From Rhodocyclaceae bacterium (GTDB taxonomy: Bacteria > Pseudomonadota > Gammaproteobacteria > Burkholderiales > Rhodocyclaceae), in NCBI GenBank assembly GCA_023253415.1, contig JALRGK010000074.1, positions 1 to 36,380 of the forward strand: DNA of 36,380 nt. Direction: 5' to 3'. Numbering within the stretch: position 1 is the stretch's first letter; each line of letters starts with the position of its first letter. Shown piece after piece: positions 8,310 to 17,532 of this stretch. Under the pieces are notes generated by a model. It saw only the letters and a list, made by a program, of their open reading frames with translations, was not told where the DNA came from and made no database searches. The translations under genes and the position numbers were made by a program.

Positions 8310-9640
8310 TGATCATCCAGACGGATTTCAACGTAGGCACGGTCACGCACCTGGCGCACCCATTCCTGATTAGCTTCTTCCAACTTGCGCTGACGCAGGG
8401 CCATGGTGGCCCGTTGACGCTGACGCTCCTGGGAGACATCGGTTGTTCTGCGTTCGAGCACCTGAATAATGTGGAAGCCGAACTGCGATTGCACCGGGTT
8501 GCTGATTTCACCGATTTTCAGGGCATTCATGGCCTGATCGAAAGCCGGGACTGTATCGCCCGGATACAGCCAGCCGAGATCACCACCCTTCTGGGCAGAA
8601 CCATCCTGCGAATATAGTTTGGCCAATGCTGCAAAGTCTTCACCATTTTTCAGGCGGGAATGCACCATGTTGATCTTCTGGCGCGCTTCAGATTCTGAAG
8701 TGATCTCGGTGACCTTGATGAGAATATGGCGCGCATGGGTTTGCTGGATCTGAGGCAACGCACTTCCCCCTTTACGGGCAATCAGCTTGACGATGTGAAA
8801 CCCGCTGGGACTTCGCACAACATCACTGACCTGCCCCGGCTTCAGGTTGGCAATGGCTGAACTCATGACCTGGGGCAGACTATCCAGCGGGCGGAACCCG
8901 AGATCGCCACCCTGCATGGCATCGTTTGATTCGGAATAGGTTGCGGCCAATTGCGCAAAATCTCGCCCGGCCTTAGCCTGATCGTCAATCGACACGGCTT
9001 TCATGCGCAATTTGTTCAGCGTTTCTGGCGAAGCGCCTTCGGGGATGCGAATAATGATGTGCGCCAGGTGGACTTCTTCACCGGCACCGGTGGCACTCTG
9101 GTTAGCCAGGAAGTTATCCACTTCACCGGGTGTCACGTTCACTTTGGCATCAACTTCACGTTCACGCACCCGGGCGATCATCATCTGACTACGAATTTCC
9201 TCGCGGAAGTCCGGCCAGGCAATGCCGTCCTTCTCTACCGTCTGACGCATCTGTTGCGTGGTCATCTTCTGGTTGGCCGCAATCCGGTTTAAGGCCTGCT
9301 CCAGCTCGGTATCTTCGACCCGAATACCAGCCTCCTGTGCAACCTGCACCTGCGTGCGCTCAGTAATCATCTGATCGAGCACTTGCTGGCGCAGAAACTC
9401 GGGTGGCGGCAATTGCACTTTCTGACGCTGCAACTGCATGCTGGCCGAACGAACACGGCTATTGAGCTGATTCTGCGTGATCACCCCGTCATTCACAACG
9501 GCAATGATCCGATCCAGTGTCTGCGGTTGATTCGCACGATGCACGGGGGTGTTCTGGCTTGGTGCTGCCTGCAATTGAGGTGTCAGCACAGACAACATCA
9601 GGGCGCACACAGCGATGAACCGGCGATTGAACATCTGCAT
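8306..9640 (-). CDS. surA: Periplasmic peptidyl-prolyl isomerase / chaperone SurA
   Basis: SurA escorts unfolded outer-membrane beta-barrel proteins, including LptD, across the periplasm. I place the start at the ATG at 9640, giving 444 residues and a normal Sec signal (MQMFNRRFIAVCALMLSVL, then AQAA-type cleavage region LQAAPS). The frame is open upstream to 9736, but that would overlap lptD and bury the signal peptide. Domains are an N-terminal helical chaperone core (DRIIAVVNDGVITQNQLNSR), parvulin domain 1 (about 185-285, VHLAHIIIRIPEG), parvulin domain 2 (about 300-400, HARHILIKV; GWLYPGDTVPAFDQAM) and a C-terminal helix. The gap to lptD is 13 bases. Confidence 0.93.
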   Translation of the reverse strand: MQMFNRRFIAVCALMLSVLTPQLQAAPSQNTPVHRANQPQTLDRIIAVVNDGVITQNQLNSRVRSASMQLQRQKVQLPPPEFLRQQVLDQMITERTQVQVAQEAGIRVEDTELEQALNRIAANQKMTTQQMRQTVEKDGIAWPDFREEIRSQMMIARVREREVDAKVNVTPGEVDNFLANQSATGAGEEVHLAHIIIRIPEGASPETLNKLRMKAVSIDDQAKAGRDFAQLAATYSESNDAMQGGDLGFRPLDSLPQVMSSAIANLKPGQVSDVVRSPSGFHIVKLIARKGGSALPQIQQTHARHILIKVTEITSESEARQKINMVHSRLKNGEDFAALAKLYSQDGSAQKGGDLGWLYPGDTVPAFDQAMNALKIGEISNPVQSQFGFHIIQVLERRTTDVSQERQRQRATMALRQRKLEEANQEWVRQVRDRAYVEIRLDDQ

Positions 9641-9653
9641 GATCAACAATCCA

Positions 9654-12600
9654 TTAATAGTAAGGATCCGACAGCGGCGGCATGAAGGCTGCATCCGAGG
9701 TTCGGGTGTAATTCGGAACGTTACGACGTAAGACATCCAGCGGGCTGGAACCGATACTACCCATACCCTTCAGTTCCAACTGGATAAAGAAGCTGGTATT
9801 GAGGAACGGCGTCTGGGTCGAGCTATAGGTCATCGCGCGGTGATACACGGCACGGGCTGTCCAACAGGCCGCGTTGTATTCGAGACCGGCCAGGCTTTCA
9901 ATCTGCGATGACTGTACGGCGGAATAGGTATAACGACCAACAGCACGCAGCGGGCCCCAAATCTTCCAGGCGGCGCTGACATCGTTCTGCATCACGGCGG
10001 TGGCCGTCATACCGGAAGTAGCCGCACCGGGTATGTAATCCTGGTTCTGGTACCGGTACGTGTAGTTAATCACATTCTCTCGACTCGGCTGGAACTTACC
10101 GCCAATCGTCGCCCGGTTAATGCGGTTGACACTCGTGGTGTTATTGCTGGCACTATTCGCTTGAGCGTAGGGGCTGACCTGAGCAAAGCCGTTAATGGAC
10201 GTATAGGGTGCCACCATACCGGATGCCTGAGCAAAGTAGTCATTGGCACCATAGCTGCTGGTCGGCTGGTTCGAATACAGGTTGACCTGCTGCGGCTGGA
10301 AGAACACACGCTGCCCCAGGCTGAAGCTCATTAATTGCTGCCCCGTTTTATCCAGGGAGTAACGCGAGGAAATCGCTGCAGTCACCTGATTCGCATTCGA
10401 CACCCGGTCCCATCCGGTAAACATGTTTTCGCTGAACATCTGGGCATAGCTGACATCGGCCACACCAGTATCGAACAGCGGCAGATTTGTCTGGTTACGA
10501 TAGGGGACGTACAGGTAATACAGGCGCGGCTCCAGCGTCTGATTCAGATTACGGCCAAAATATTCGGTTTTGCGATCGAAGATCAGCCCCGAATCCAGTG
10601 ACAAAATAGGCAACGTACGAGATGCCGTGTCGGAGTTGATCGCACTGGTACCCCCATAAGCACCCGAGGTCGTCAACTGGCCTGCATTGGTGTTGTATTG
10701 CGTGTAGTGCACCCCGAATTTCGGGGTCAGATAGACACCGGGCAGCTGCCAGCTGGTGGCCAACTGCGGGTAAGCCCACAAGCGATTACCCTGCACATAC
10801 GATTGCGTCTGGTTCGTAAAGTAAGAACTGTTTGCCGAAACGATGGCATCCAACCGTGTTGGCTGATCAAACATGCCATTACTTTGCAACACTTCCAGCT
10901 CATCGTTTTCGTTGAGGCGCACGTTACTAAACCCGGCGGCACCCAACAATGAACGGTTCATGGCAAAGTTGACCTGCGGCAACAACTGATAGGGCGTTGC
11001 CACCGGTGCGCTCGGGTTGAAGTTGAGTGTCTGATACCCTTGCGCCACCACCGAAGCATTCCAGGTCGGTGCCGCGTAATTGACGCGACCGGTGCGCGGC
11101 AAGTAGGACTGCGACATCGCAGCCAGCGAATTGTTCAAATCCGTGAAGTAGTAGGAATCTGACACACCCTGCAAATCCCAGGCACCGGAAAGCCCGGGCA
11201 GCACGTTGTTGAACTGCTGCTGATGCTGGCTCAAGAAGCTCCAGCGCTCGCGGTTCATCATCCGGTCGTTCGGCATGTAGTTGAATGCGTCTCTACCCGT
11301 ATAGGTAGGCACCGGGCTATTACCCGTGTTGCCGAGATAACGTGCTTCGGTGTTAAACGATACCCCGCGCTTGCCGTAGATGGCCGGTGCAAACGTGGCG
11401 TCGTAATTAGGCGCCAGATTGAAGTAATACGGGACAATCGTCTGGAAACCATTCAGCTGCGAAGAGCCAAGGCTGGGCGACAGAAAACCGGAATGCCGTC
11501 CGCGATCCAGCGGGAAGAACGCATAGGGCATATAGAGGAAAGGCACATCCTGGAAATACAGGAGCGAGTTCGTAGCATCGCCCTTATTCTGCTCATAGTC
11601 GGCATGGTAGGTGGATGCACGCATATACCAACCACTATCACCGGCCGGACAGGTGGTGTAGGTGGCGTCTTCTGCCCGGTAGCGGTTTTCACCTTCCAGG
11701 TTGATGCGAGCCGCCTGGCCATGGGACATGGTTTCGACGATACGCGCCAGTGGCGTCTGACCGGGTAGATAGGCGACCTGACCTGTCGCTGCAGCCCGCG
11801 CCTGGGTTTCAGCATCGGCACCTGCCGCCACGGCTTCGTTAATCGCCGTTTGCTGGCCGGGCTGCTGGCTCAACGTGGCACCGGCGGCAACACCGTACGA
11901 TGGCATCGTGGTTGCACCACCTGTAGAGGCAGTTGCGCCAGGGTTCCCCATCATCGAACCACCAATCGCCGGGGCATTGAATGACCAGGGGTTGGCTTGC
12001 GAAATGCGTCTCTGCTGACGAATCTCGTAATTGACGTTATTGATATAGCCGGTACGGGCGGCAACCACCATTTCGGCGTCGGTACCGGCCATCGTTGTGC
12101 CTTGGGACGGGTCGCGATACAGCACATTGCCCTGGGCATCCACATTGTCTTCAACAATGTTATAGACGATACGATCCGCATTCAGGATCGTGCCATCACG
12201 GCGCAATTCGGCATGCCCGGTTGCTGTGAGCTCCAGATCATTACGGCCTGTAATGGCATCGGCCAACAACTCTGTCTGATCCTTCGGCAATGCCTTGGCC
12301 GGCGTCTTGGCAGCCGCAGCGGCCGCAGCTGTAGGCATCTGATCCTTTTCAATGGCTGGCCCCTGCGCTACCGATTCAGGGTCATCACGCTCACGCAGCG
12401 CACCAGCGGTTTCAGCGGGTGCCTGAATTGGCGTTGTCGGAGCGGGTGCCCGTGGCGTTATCGGCGTAGCAGGCACGGTGGGAGCCGGAGCGACTGGTTC
12501 AGGGGTTGGAGCAGGAGCGGGGGTGGGTTGAGGCTCGGGGGTCGGAGTGGGTGTCGAAACGGGGGTAGAAACGGGTGCCGGTTGGGCAGCGGCAACCGCT

Positions 12601-12905
12601 TGAGGTGCCGACGGCGTAGTCTGCCCCATCGGAACCGGTTTGCTGTCCGCCGTTGCCGATGGCTTAACCGCTTTTTTTGGGCTGCGCCCTGTCGGAACAC
12701 TGCCGCCTAATGCCGCCGGCAATGCTGGTGGTGCCACCACAGGGGTACCACCCAGCAACGCAGGATCCACAAGCAAGGGGGCCATGCGGGTCGGCACGGC
12801 ACTGCTTTGCGCAAAAACCGGGGCACTGCCAAAAAAAATACCACCCACACCCAACGTCGCCAGGCAGATGACAAGCGGCAGCCGCCCGACTAGAGGGGCT
12901 GACAT
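9654..12905 (-). CDS. lptD: LPS-assembly protein LptD, unusually long
   Basis: LptD is the outer-membrane barrel that, with LptE, inserts lipopolysaccharide into the outer leaflet. I prefer the ATG at 12905 (1083 residues), because it begins a clean signal peptide ending GSAPVFAQ near residue 33. A TTG 21 codons upstream is also in frame. After the signal comes a Pro/Ala/Thr-rich stretch (about 84-190) with short TPTP, EPQPTP and APTP repeats. The OstA/LptA-like domain follows (about 211-300, LTATGHAELRRDGTILNADR), then a low-complexity insert (about 303-392). After this come ENRYRAEDATYTTCPAGD and the 26-strand-type barrel ending in an aromatic-rich tail. The mature part has only two cysteines, C419 and C1014. 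Typical family length is 750-800. Confidence 0.95.
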   Translation of the reverse strand: MSAPLVGRLPLVICLATLGVGGIFFGSAPVFAQSSAVPTRMAPLLVDPALLGGTPVVAPPALPAALGGSVPTGRSPKKAVKPSATADSKPVPMGQTTPSAPQAVAAAQPAPVSTPVSTPTPTPEPQPTPAPAPTPEPVAPAPTVPATPITPRAPAPTTPIQAPAETAGALRERDDPESVAQGPAIEKDQMPTAAAAAAAKTPAKALPKDQTELLADAITGRNDLELTATGHAELRRDGTILNADRIVYNIVEDNVDAQGNVLYRDPSQGTTMAGTDAEMVVAARTGYINNVNYEIRQQRRISQANPWSFNAPAIGGSMMGNPGATASTGGATTMPSYGVAAGATLSQQPGQQTAINEAVAAGADAETQARAAATGQVAYLPGQTPLARIVETMSHGQAARINLEGENRYRAEDATYTTCPAGDSGWYMRASTYHADYEQNKGDATNSLLYFQDVPFLYMPYAFFPLDRGRHSGFLSPSLGSSQLNGFQTIVPYYFNLAPNYDATFAPAIYGKRGVSFNTEARYLGNTGNSPVPTYTGRDAFNYMPNDRMMNRERWSFLSQHQQQFNNVLPGLSGAWDLQGVSDSYYFTDLNNSLAAMSQSYLPRTGRVNYAAPTWNASVVAQGYQTLNFNPSAPVATPYQLLPQVNFAMNRSLLGAAGFSNVRLNENDELEVLQSNGMFDQPTRLDAIVSANSSYFTNQTQSYVQGNRLWAYPQLATSWQLPGVYLTPKFGVHYTQYNTNAGQLTTSGAYGGTSAINSDTASRTLPILSLDSGLIFDRKTEYFGRNLNQTLEPRLYYLYVPYRNQTNLPLFDTGVADVSYAQMFSENMFTGWDRVSNANQVTAAISSRYSLDKTGQQLMSFSLGQRVFFQPQQVNLYSNQPTSSYGANDYFAQASGMVAPYTSINGFAQVSPYAQANSASNNTTSVNRINRATIGGKFQPSRENVINYTYRYQNQDYIPGAATSGMTATAVMQNDVSAAWKIWGPLRAVGRYTYSAVQSSQIESLAGLEYNAACWTARAVYHRAMTYSSTQTPFLNTSFFIQLELKGMGSIGSSPLDVLRRNVPNYTRTSDAAFMPPLSDPYY

Positions 12906-13084
12906 ATCTTGGTCTGGCAAACGGGCAAAAGAATCAGGCAGTCTGATGGGCACAACAATCCACGGCAAAAGTTCAGACGATCATTGGGTGGCGAGAGATG
13001 CCGACCAGCGACCGCAGCAAGGTAAAATACTGTCAATTCTAGCATTTCTACCACTTCAAGACGCCCTTTTGCCGCAAGGTACCC
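12906..13084. promoter_or_regulatory. Divergent intergenic region between lptD and amgK
   Basis: This 179-base gap must carry the promoters for lptD-surA-pdxA-rsmA (minus) and amgK-murU (plus). On the plus strand there is a -10-like TAAAAT (13023-13028) with a poor -35. On the minus strand a perfect -35-like TTGACA reads from 13036 to 13031, but no good -10 lies 16-18 bases beyond it. I did not find a convincing sigma-E type GAACTT/TCTGA pair, although lptD-surA is sigma-E dependent in E. coli. The exact start sites remain open. Confidence 0.4.
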
Positions 13085-14125
13085 ATGAATATGACGACCG
13101 ATCTGACAACCGATCCCCGCCTGCTTGCCGGCACTGAATTTACCGCCAACAGCCAGATTTATCCTGGCACCCCGACACTGGCACCCGCTTCCGCCGATGC
13201 CAGTTTCCGCCGTTACTTCCGGGCCACCTGGCCCGGCGGCGAGACGGCAATTCTCATGGATGCCCCACCAGACAAAGAGGATGTGCGCCCCTTCATGCAG
13301 ATCGCCCAGCTGATGGCCGATGCCGGCCTGGTCGCCCCCAAGGTGTTAGCGGCCGACCCGGATAACGGGTTTCTGCTGCTCAATGATCTGGGGCACCAAG
13401 GCTATCTAAAATCCCTGCACAACGCAGATGCCAGAACCGCCGACACCCTGATGCGAGGTGCAGTCAATGCTCTGGTGGCATGGCAGAAGCATTCACGGCC
13501 CGGGATACTGCCGGTCTACGACGAAGCCCTGTTACAACGCGAGCTCGATCTTTTCCCGGAATGGTGCATTGGCCGCCATGCCGGCATTGAACTTTCGGAC
13601 AAAGAACAGGTTTGGCTCAAAGGTGTGATGGATGCACTCATCAAATCTGCGCTCGATCAGCCTCAGGTGTTTGTTCACCGTGATTACATGCCGCGCAATA
13701 TGATGCTGACCGGAGACCCGTCGACACCCGCTATTCTGGACTTCCAGGATGCTGTATACGGGCCAATGACCTATGATGTGGTGTCGCTGTTCCGTGATGC
13801 CTTTATCTCCTGGGATGAAGAGCGTGAACTGGACTGGGTCATCCGCTACTGGGAAGCTGCCCGCAAGGCCGGCCTGCCGGTGCATGCCGATTTTGGCGAC
13901 TTCTGGCGTGCTTACGAGTTCATGGGGCTGCAGCGCCATCTCAAGGTGCTGGGTATTTTCTGCCGCCTAAATTACCGGGACGGCAAGAGCCATTACCTGG
14001 AAGACCTGCCACGCTTTTTCAATTACGCCTACCGCACGGCCGAGCGTTATGCCGAACTGCGGCCATTGGTCCCCATTCTGGAACGCCTGTCGCCACGCGA
14101 TCTGCAAATCGGCTACACCTTCTGA
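13085..14125 (+). CDS. amgK: N-acetylmuramate/N-acetylglucosamine anomeric kinase AmgK
   Basis: AmgK phosphorylates the anomeric carbon of MurNAc and GlcNAc in the peptidoglycan recycling shortcut that bypasses de novo UDP-MurNAc synthesis. The 346-residue protein belongs to the aminoglycoside phosphotransferase fold. It has an N-terminal ATP lobe (DASFRRYFRATWPGG), the catalytic H-x-D-x-x-x-x-N in VHRDYMPRNMML, and the metal-binding ILDFQDAVYGPMTYD. AAGGT precedes the ATG. It is followed 10 bases later by murU, the partner enzyme, which makes this function much more likely than antibiotic phosphorylation. It is divergent from lptD, a common arrangement. Confidence 0.92.
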   Translation: MNMTTDLTTDPRLLAGTEFTANSQIYPGTPTLAPASADASFRRYFRATWPGGETAILMDAPPDKEDVRPFMQIAQLMADAGLVAPKVLAADPDNGFLLLNDLGHQGYLKSLHNADARTADTLMRGAVNALVAWQKHSRPGILPVYDEALLQRELDLFPEWCIGRHAGIELSDKEQVWLKGVMDALIKSALDQPQVFVHRDYMPRNMMLTGDPSTPAILDFQDAVYGPMTYDVVSLFRDAFISWDEERELDWVIRYWEAARKAGLPVHADFGDFWRAYEFMGLQRHLKVLGIFCRLNYRDGKSHYLEDLPRFFNYAYRTAERYAELRPLVPILERLSPRDLQIGYTF

Positions 14126-14135
14126 GGCAGACCCC

Positions 14136-14831
14136 ATGCGTGCAATGATCCTTGCAGCCGGCCGTGGCGAACGTATGCGTCCGCTAACGGACCATTGCCC
14201 CAAGCCCCTGCTGCCTGCCGCTGGCAAACCGCTGATTGTGTATCACCTGGAACGCCTTGCAGCTGCGGGATTTTGCGATATCGTGATCAATCACGCTCAT
14301 CTCGGCGAACAACTGGTTGCCGCACTGGGCAATGGCAGCCCATGGGGGCTATCCATCACCTGGTCACCAGAACCGGTTGGTGCACTTGAAACGGCTGGCG
14401 GCATCCGGCAGGCTCTGCCGCATCTGGATACCAGCAACGATGATCCTTTTCTAGTCATCAACGGCGATATTTATTGCGATTATCCCCTGCGGGCGATGAG
14501 GCTGGATGCCGGAGACCTGGCTCATCTTGTGCTGGTTAACAATCCGATACAACACCCGGCTGGCGACTTCGTACTCACTCAAGGCCGAGTCAGTGATAAA
14601 ACTGGCGATGGCGCATCCACCTTCACCTTTGCTGGCATCGGCCTCTACCGCCCCAGCCTGTTCCGGGGCCTGACGGCGGGCGCACCCGCCAAGTTGGCAC
14701 CGCTGCTGCGCACTGCCATGACCAACCAGCGCGTCAGCGGTGAGCATCATCAGGGCCGCTGGGAAGACGTTGGCACACCCGAGCGCTTGACGCTGCTTGA
14801 TCAGGAATTACGCGCTGCAGCGACACGATAA
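14136..14831 (+). CDS. murU: N-acetylmuramate alpha-1-phosphate uridylyltransferase MurU
   Basis: MurU converts MurNAc-1-phosphate and UTP to UDP-MurNAc, the step after AmgK. The ATG at 14136 gives 231 residues beginning with the nucleotidyltransferase signature MILAAGRGERMRPLT, followed by PKPLLPAAGKPLIVYHLERL. The frame is open to 14049 inside amgK, but those residues are not family-like. A GAGG just before the chosen ATG, overlapping the amgK stop region, supports it. Other motifs are VINGDIYCDYPL (metal-binding Asp) and the C-terminal WEDVGTPERL. Length matches Pseudomonas MurU (about 223). Confidence 0.92.
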   Translation: MRAMILAAGRGERMRPLTDHCPKPLLPAAGKPLIVYHLERLAAAGFCDIVINHAHLGEQLVAALGNGSPWGLSITWSPEPVGALETAGGIRQALPHLDTSNDDPFLVINGDIYCDYPLRAMRLDAGDLAHLVLVNNPIQHPAGDFVLTQGRVSDKTGDGASTFTFAGIGLYRPSLFRGLTAGAPAKLAPLLRTAMTNQRVSGEHHQGRWEDVGTPERLTLLDQELRAAATR

Positions 14832-14891
14832 TCCACGCCACTTGTCGCCACCCCGGCGTATGATCAACAGATCGCGAAATAACCTCACACC

Positions 14892-16256
14892 ATGGCCCAC
14901 CGGAAACTGATTTCACCTCTGCCGCCACTTGCCCCAGCATTTTTTGACCCGATGCCCTTCATGCGTCGCCGTCAACAGATCTTGGCCGAGATGCACAAAA
15001 AGGGCCGGGGCGTAGCGATTATTCCCACGTCCAGCGAGCTGATTCGCAACCGGGACACCCACCACCCATTCCGTTTCGACAGCAACTTCTGGTACCTGAC
15101 CGGCTTTGAAGAACCCGATGCCGTGCTCGTACTCCTGATCAGCGATACGCCGCAAAGCCTGCTGTTCTGCCGCCCGAAAAACCCGGAGCGCGAACTCTGG
15201 GAAGGTTTCCGGTTCGGCCCCGATGCGGCGCGCGAACAGTTCGGGTTTGATGCAGCCTACCCATTGGAAGATTTGGACAGGATCGTCTCCGAACATCTGA
15301 TTGGCGCTCAAACCCTGTGGCACGGTCTGGGCCAGAATCCGGCGTGGGATCAACGTGTCGGCCAGTGGCTTGAACATGCCCGAACCCAATCCCGTGCAGG
15401 CAAAGAACCGCCAATGATCGTCGCCGATTGGCGTGCACTGGTCGAGCCCATGCGCCGCAGCAAAGATGTGACCGAACTCGGCCTGATGCAGCGCGCCGCC
15501 GACATTGCCGCTAACGCCCATATCCGGGCCATGCAGGCTAGCCGCCCAGGGCTCTATGAGTATCAACTGGACGCCGAGCTGCAATACGCCTTTCTGCAAG
15601 CGGGTGGCCACCCACCCTCTTACCCGGCGATTGTGGCTGGTGGTGCCAATGCCTGTGTGCTGCATTACACTGCAAATAACCAGGTGCTGCGTGATGGTGA
15701 TCTGGTGCTGATTGATGCTGGTTGCGAAGTCAGCGGCTACGCCTCTGATATCACCCGCACCTTCCCGGTCAACGGTCGTTTTAGTGGCGCACAACGCGAC
15801 CTGTATGCGATTACATTAGCTGCGCAGGAAGCGGCCATTGCAGCAACCCGCCCCGGCGCTGCGTTTCATGCGCCGCATGATGCCGCATTAGGCGTGCTGG
15901 TGCAGGGCATGATTGATCTGAAACTCTGCGAGGGCAGTCCCGAAGGCGTGCTTGAAAGCGGTGACTACCGGCGCTTTTACATGCATCGGACGAGCCATTG
16001 GCTGGGCCTGGATGTCCATGATGCCGGCCCCTATCATGAAGACAACGAATGGGTGAGCCTGCAAACGGGCATGACGCTGACTATCGAGCCCGGCTTTTAC
16101 GTTCGGGCCGCTGATGATGTTCCAACACACTTCCACAACATCGGCATCCGTATTGAGGATGATGTCGTTGTCACCGATTCGGGCTGCACAGTGACAACCG
16201 CTGCCGCACCCAAAACCATGGATGCGATTGAAGCACTGATGGCAGAGAACGCATGA
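14892..16256 (+). CDS. pepP: Xaa-Pro aminopeptidase PepP
   Basis: This is a dinuclear-metal M24B peptidase that removes N-terminal residues preceding proline. Its 454 residues comprise an AMP_N domain (about 20-160, RRRQQILAEM; FRFDSNFWYLTGFEEPDAV) and the pita-bread catalytic domain. The ligands are visible: the two Asp in IDAGCEVSGYASDITRTFP, His in HRTSHWLGLDVHD, Glu in TIEPGFYV and Glu in GIRIEDDVVVT. The stop overlaps ubiH in an ATGA (16253-16256). The pepP-ubiH linkage is widely conserved in proteobacteria, although the enzymes have no obvious shared pathway. Confidence 0.95.
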   Translation: MAHRKLISPLPPLAPAFFDPMPFMRRRQQILAEMHKKGRGVAIIPTSSELIRNRDTHHPFRFDSNFWYLTGFEEPDAVLVLLISDTPQSLLFCRPKNPERELWEGFRFGPDAAREQFGFDAAYPLEDLDRIVSEHLIGAQTLWHGLGQNPAWDQRVGQWLEHARTQSRAGKEPPMIVADWRALVEPMRRSKDVTELGLMQRAADIAANAHIRAMQASRPGLYEYQLDAELQYAFLQAGGHPPSYPAIVAGGANACVLHYTANNQVLRDGDLVLIDAGCEVSGYASDITRTFPVNGRFSGAQRDLYAITLAAQEAAIAATRPGAAFHAPHDAALGVLVQGMIDLKLCEGSPEGVLESGDYRRFYMHRTSHWLGLDVHDAGPYHEDNEWVSLQTGMTLTIEPGFYVRAADDVPTHFHNIGIRIEDDVVVTDSGCTVTTAAAPKTMDAIEALMAENA

Positions 16257-17467
16257 CCGCACAGACGCTTCATCCGAACGATTACGACATCGTCATCCTG
16301 GGCGCGGGCCCGGTGGGCAGTACGCTGGCACTATTTCTAGCCGGTACAACCCATCGTGTGTTGCTGGTTGAACAACGCGACTTAGCCGCAAGCCGCAACG
16401 ACCCGCGCGCCCTCGCTTTATCTGAAGGTGCACGCCAGCTGCTGGCACCACAACAGGCATGGCCTGATAACCAGAGCAATGGCAGTTGCACAGCGATTGA
16501 AACCATTCATATCTCGCAACAAGATGGCTTCGGCCGCACGCTAATCGATCGGCAGGATTACCATGTTCCAGCGCTAGGCTATGTGGTGCGCTATGGCGCT
16601 TTGCTCGGCAGCCTGCATGATGCGCTGACCCATGCCATATCGCGGTTTCCCGACCAGATCTCCCTGCTGGAAAATACACGCGCCGAGGTCTGCAGCACTT
16701 CAGCCCCCCCCGTCAAAGATGATTTCCGGCGAACACTGATGATCGGTGAGCAGACCGTGCGCACCCGTTTGGTCGTCCATGCCGAGGGATCGCCACCGGA
16801 TAACAGCGCGGATGTGATCACACGTAGCTATGGTCAACGGGCACTGATTTTCGAAGCAGGTCTTGCGAAAAGCCATCAACAACGGGCCTGGGAACGTTTT
16901 ACCCCGCAGGGGCCACTGGCGCTGCTGCCGATCGACGGTCCCGGCGGCAAACGCGTTTCGGTGGTGTACACCGTGCCAGAAAGCGAAGCCGACACCCTGC
17001 TTGCACTGGACGATGCGGCTCTTCTGGCGCGGATCCAGCGCGCCATCGGCCCCCATGCGGTATTTACCGATGTGGGTCCGCGAGCCAGCTTTCCACTGAA
17101 GCTTCGTCTGCGCCAACCGGCATATCAGGATCGCGAACTCTGGATCGGCAATGCCGCGCAAACGCTGCACCCTGTTTCCGGACAGGGATTCAACCTAGGC
17201 CTACGCGATGCCGCGCTGTTGGCTTATCAGTTACGAGATAGCCTGGACCCCGGCTCTGCGCACACCCTAACCCCCTATGTGAGGAGCCGGCAACTTGATC
17301 GCTGGGGGGCTGCCGCATTTACCGATGGTATCGTTCGGGCCTTTTCAACGCCTTTGCCGCCCCTCAACCTGGTGCGCGGCATCGGACTTAGCGCACTGGA
17401 TCTGATCAGCCCGTTACGTCATTTTGTGGCACGTCGGATGATCTGGGGTGCCCGGGCCTGGCCATAA
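16253..17467 (+). CDS. ubiH: UbiH-family FAD-dependent ubiquinone-biosynthesis hydroxylase
   Basis: This class A flavoprotein monooxygenase of the UbiH/UbiF/UbiI/Coq6 family adds a ring hydroxyl during ubiquinone synthesis. The 404-residue protein shows the dinucleotide-binding DIVILGAGPVGSTLALFLA, the DPRALALSEGARQLL segment typical of the family, and the second FAD motif GNAAQTLHPVSGQGFNLGLRD. UbiH itself hydroxylates position C6 (2-octaprenyl-6-methoxyphenol hydroxylase), and adjacency to pepP favours that paralogue. In bacteria where one enzyme covers several positions the regiospecificity may differ, so the exact ring position is inferred. It is translationally coupled to pepP. Confidence 0.88.
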   Translation: MTAQTLHPNDYDIVILGAGPVGSTLALFLAGTTHRVLLVEQRDLAASRNDPRALALSEGARQLLAPQQAWPDNQSNGSCTAIETIHISQQDGFGRTLIDRQDYHVPALGYVVRYGALLGSLHDALTHAISRFPDQISLLENTRAEVCSTSAPPVKDDFRRTLMIGEQTVRTRLVVHAEGSPPDNSADVITRSYGQRALIFEAGLAKSHQQRAWERFTPQGPLALLPIDGPGGKRVSVVYTVPESEADTLLALDDAALLARIQRAIGPHAVFTDVGPRASFPLKLRLRQPAYQDRELWIGNAAQTLHPVSGQGFNLGLRDAALLAYQLRDSLDPGSAHTLTPYVRSRQLDRWGAAAFTDGIVRAFSTPLPPLNLVRGIGLSALDLISPLRHFVARRMIWGARAWP

Positions 17468-17532
17468 AAGCCCTACAACCCTGCAGCGCAACAAAGCTGA
17501 CTAAAATTTAAGCAAAAACAACCGTTTCGGGT

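Noticed and set aside
9641..9736. Upstream start of surA at 9736
   Set aside because: It overlaps the end of lptD by over 80 bases and places the signal peptide in mid-protein. The ATG at 9640 fits the family.
11997..12710. Long Arg/Gly-rich open frame on the plus strand inside lptD
   Set aside because: It is opposite the Pro/Ala-rich arm of lptD, has a composition explained by the complementary strand, and shows no recognisable domain or start signal.
12906..12968. TTG start of lptD at 12968
   Set aside because: It would put 21 residues in front of a clean signal peptide. The ATG at 12905 gives a normal Sec leader.
13085..14125. Aminoglycoside resistance phosphotransferase
   Set aside because: The fold is shared, but the partner murU lies 10 bases downstream and the locus next to lptD is the known amgK-murU position.
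14913..15794. 293-codon open frame antisense to pepP
   Set aside because: It lies wholly opposite a well-supported gene with all catalytic motifs. The translation resembles no family I know.
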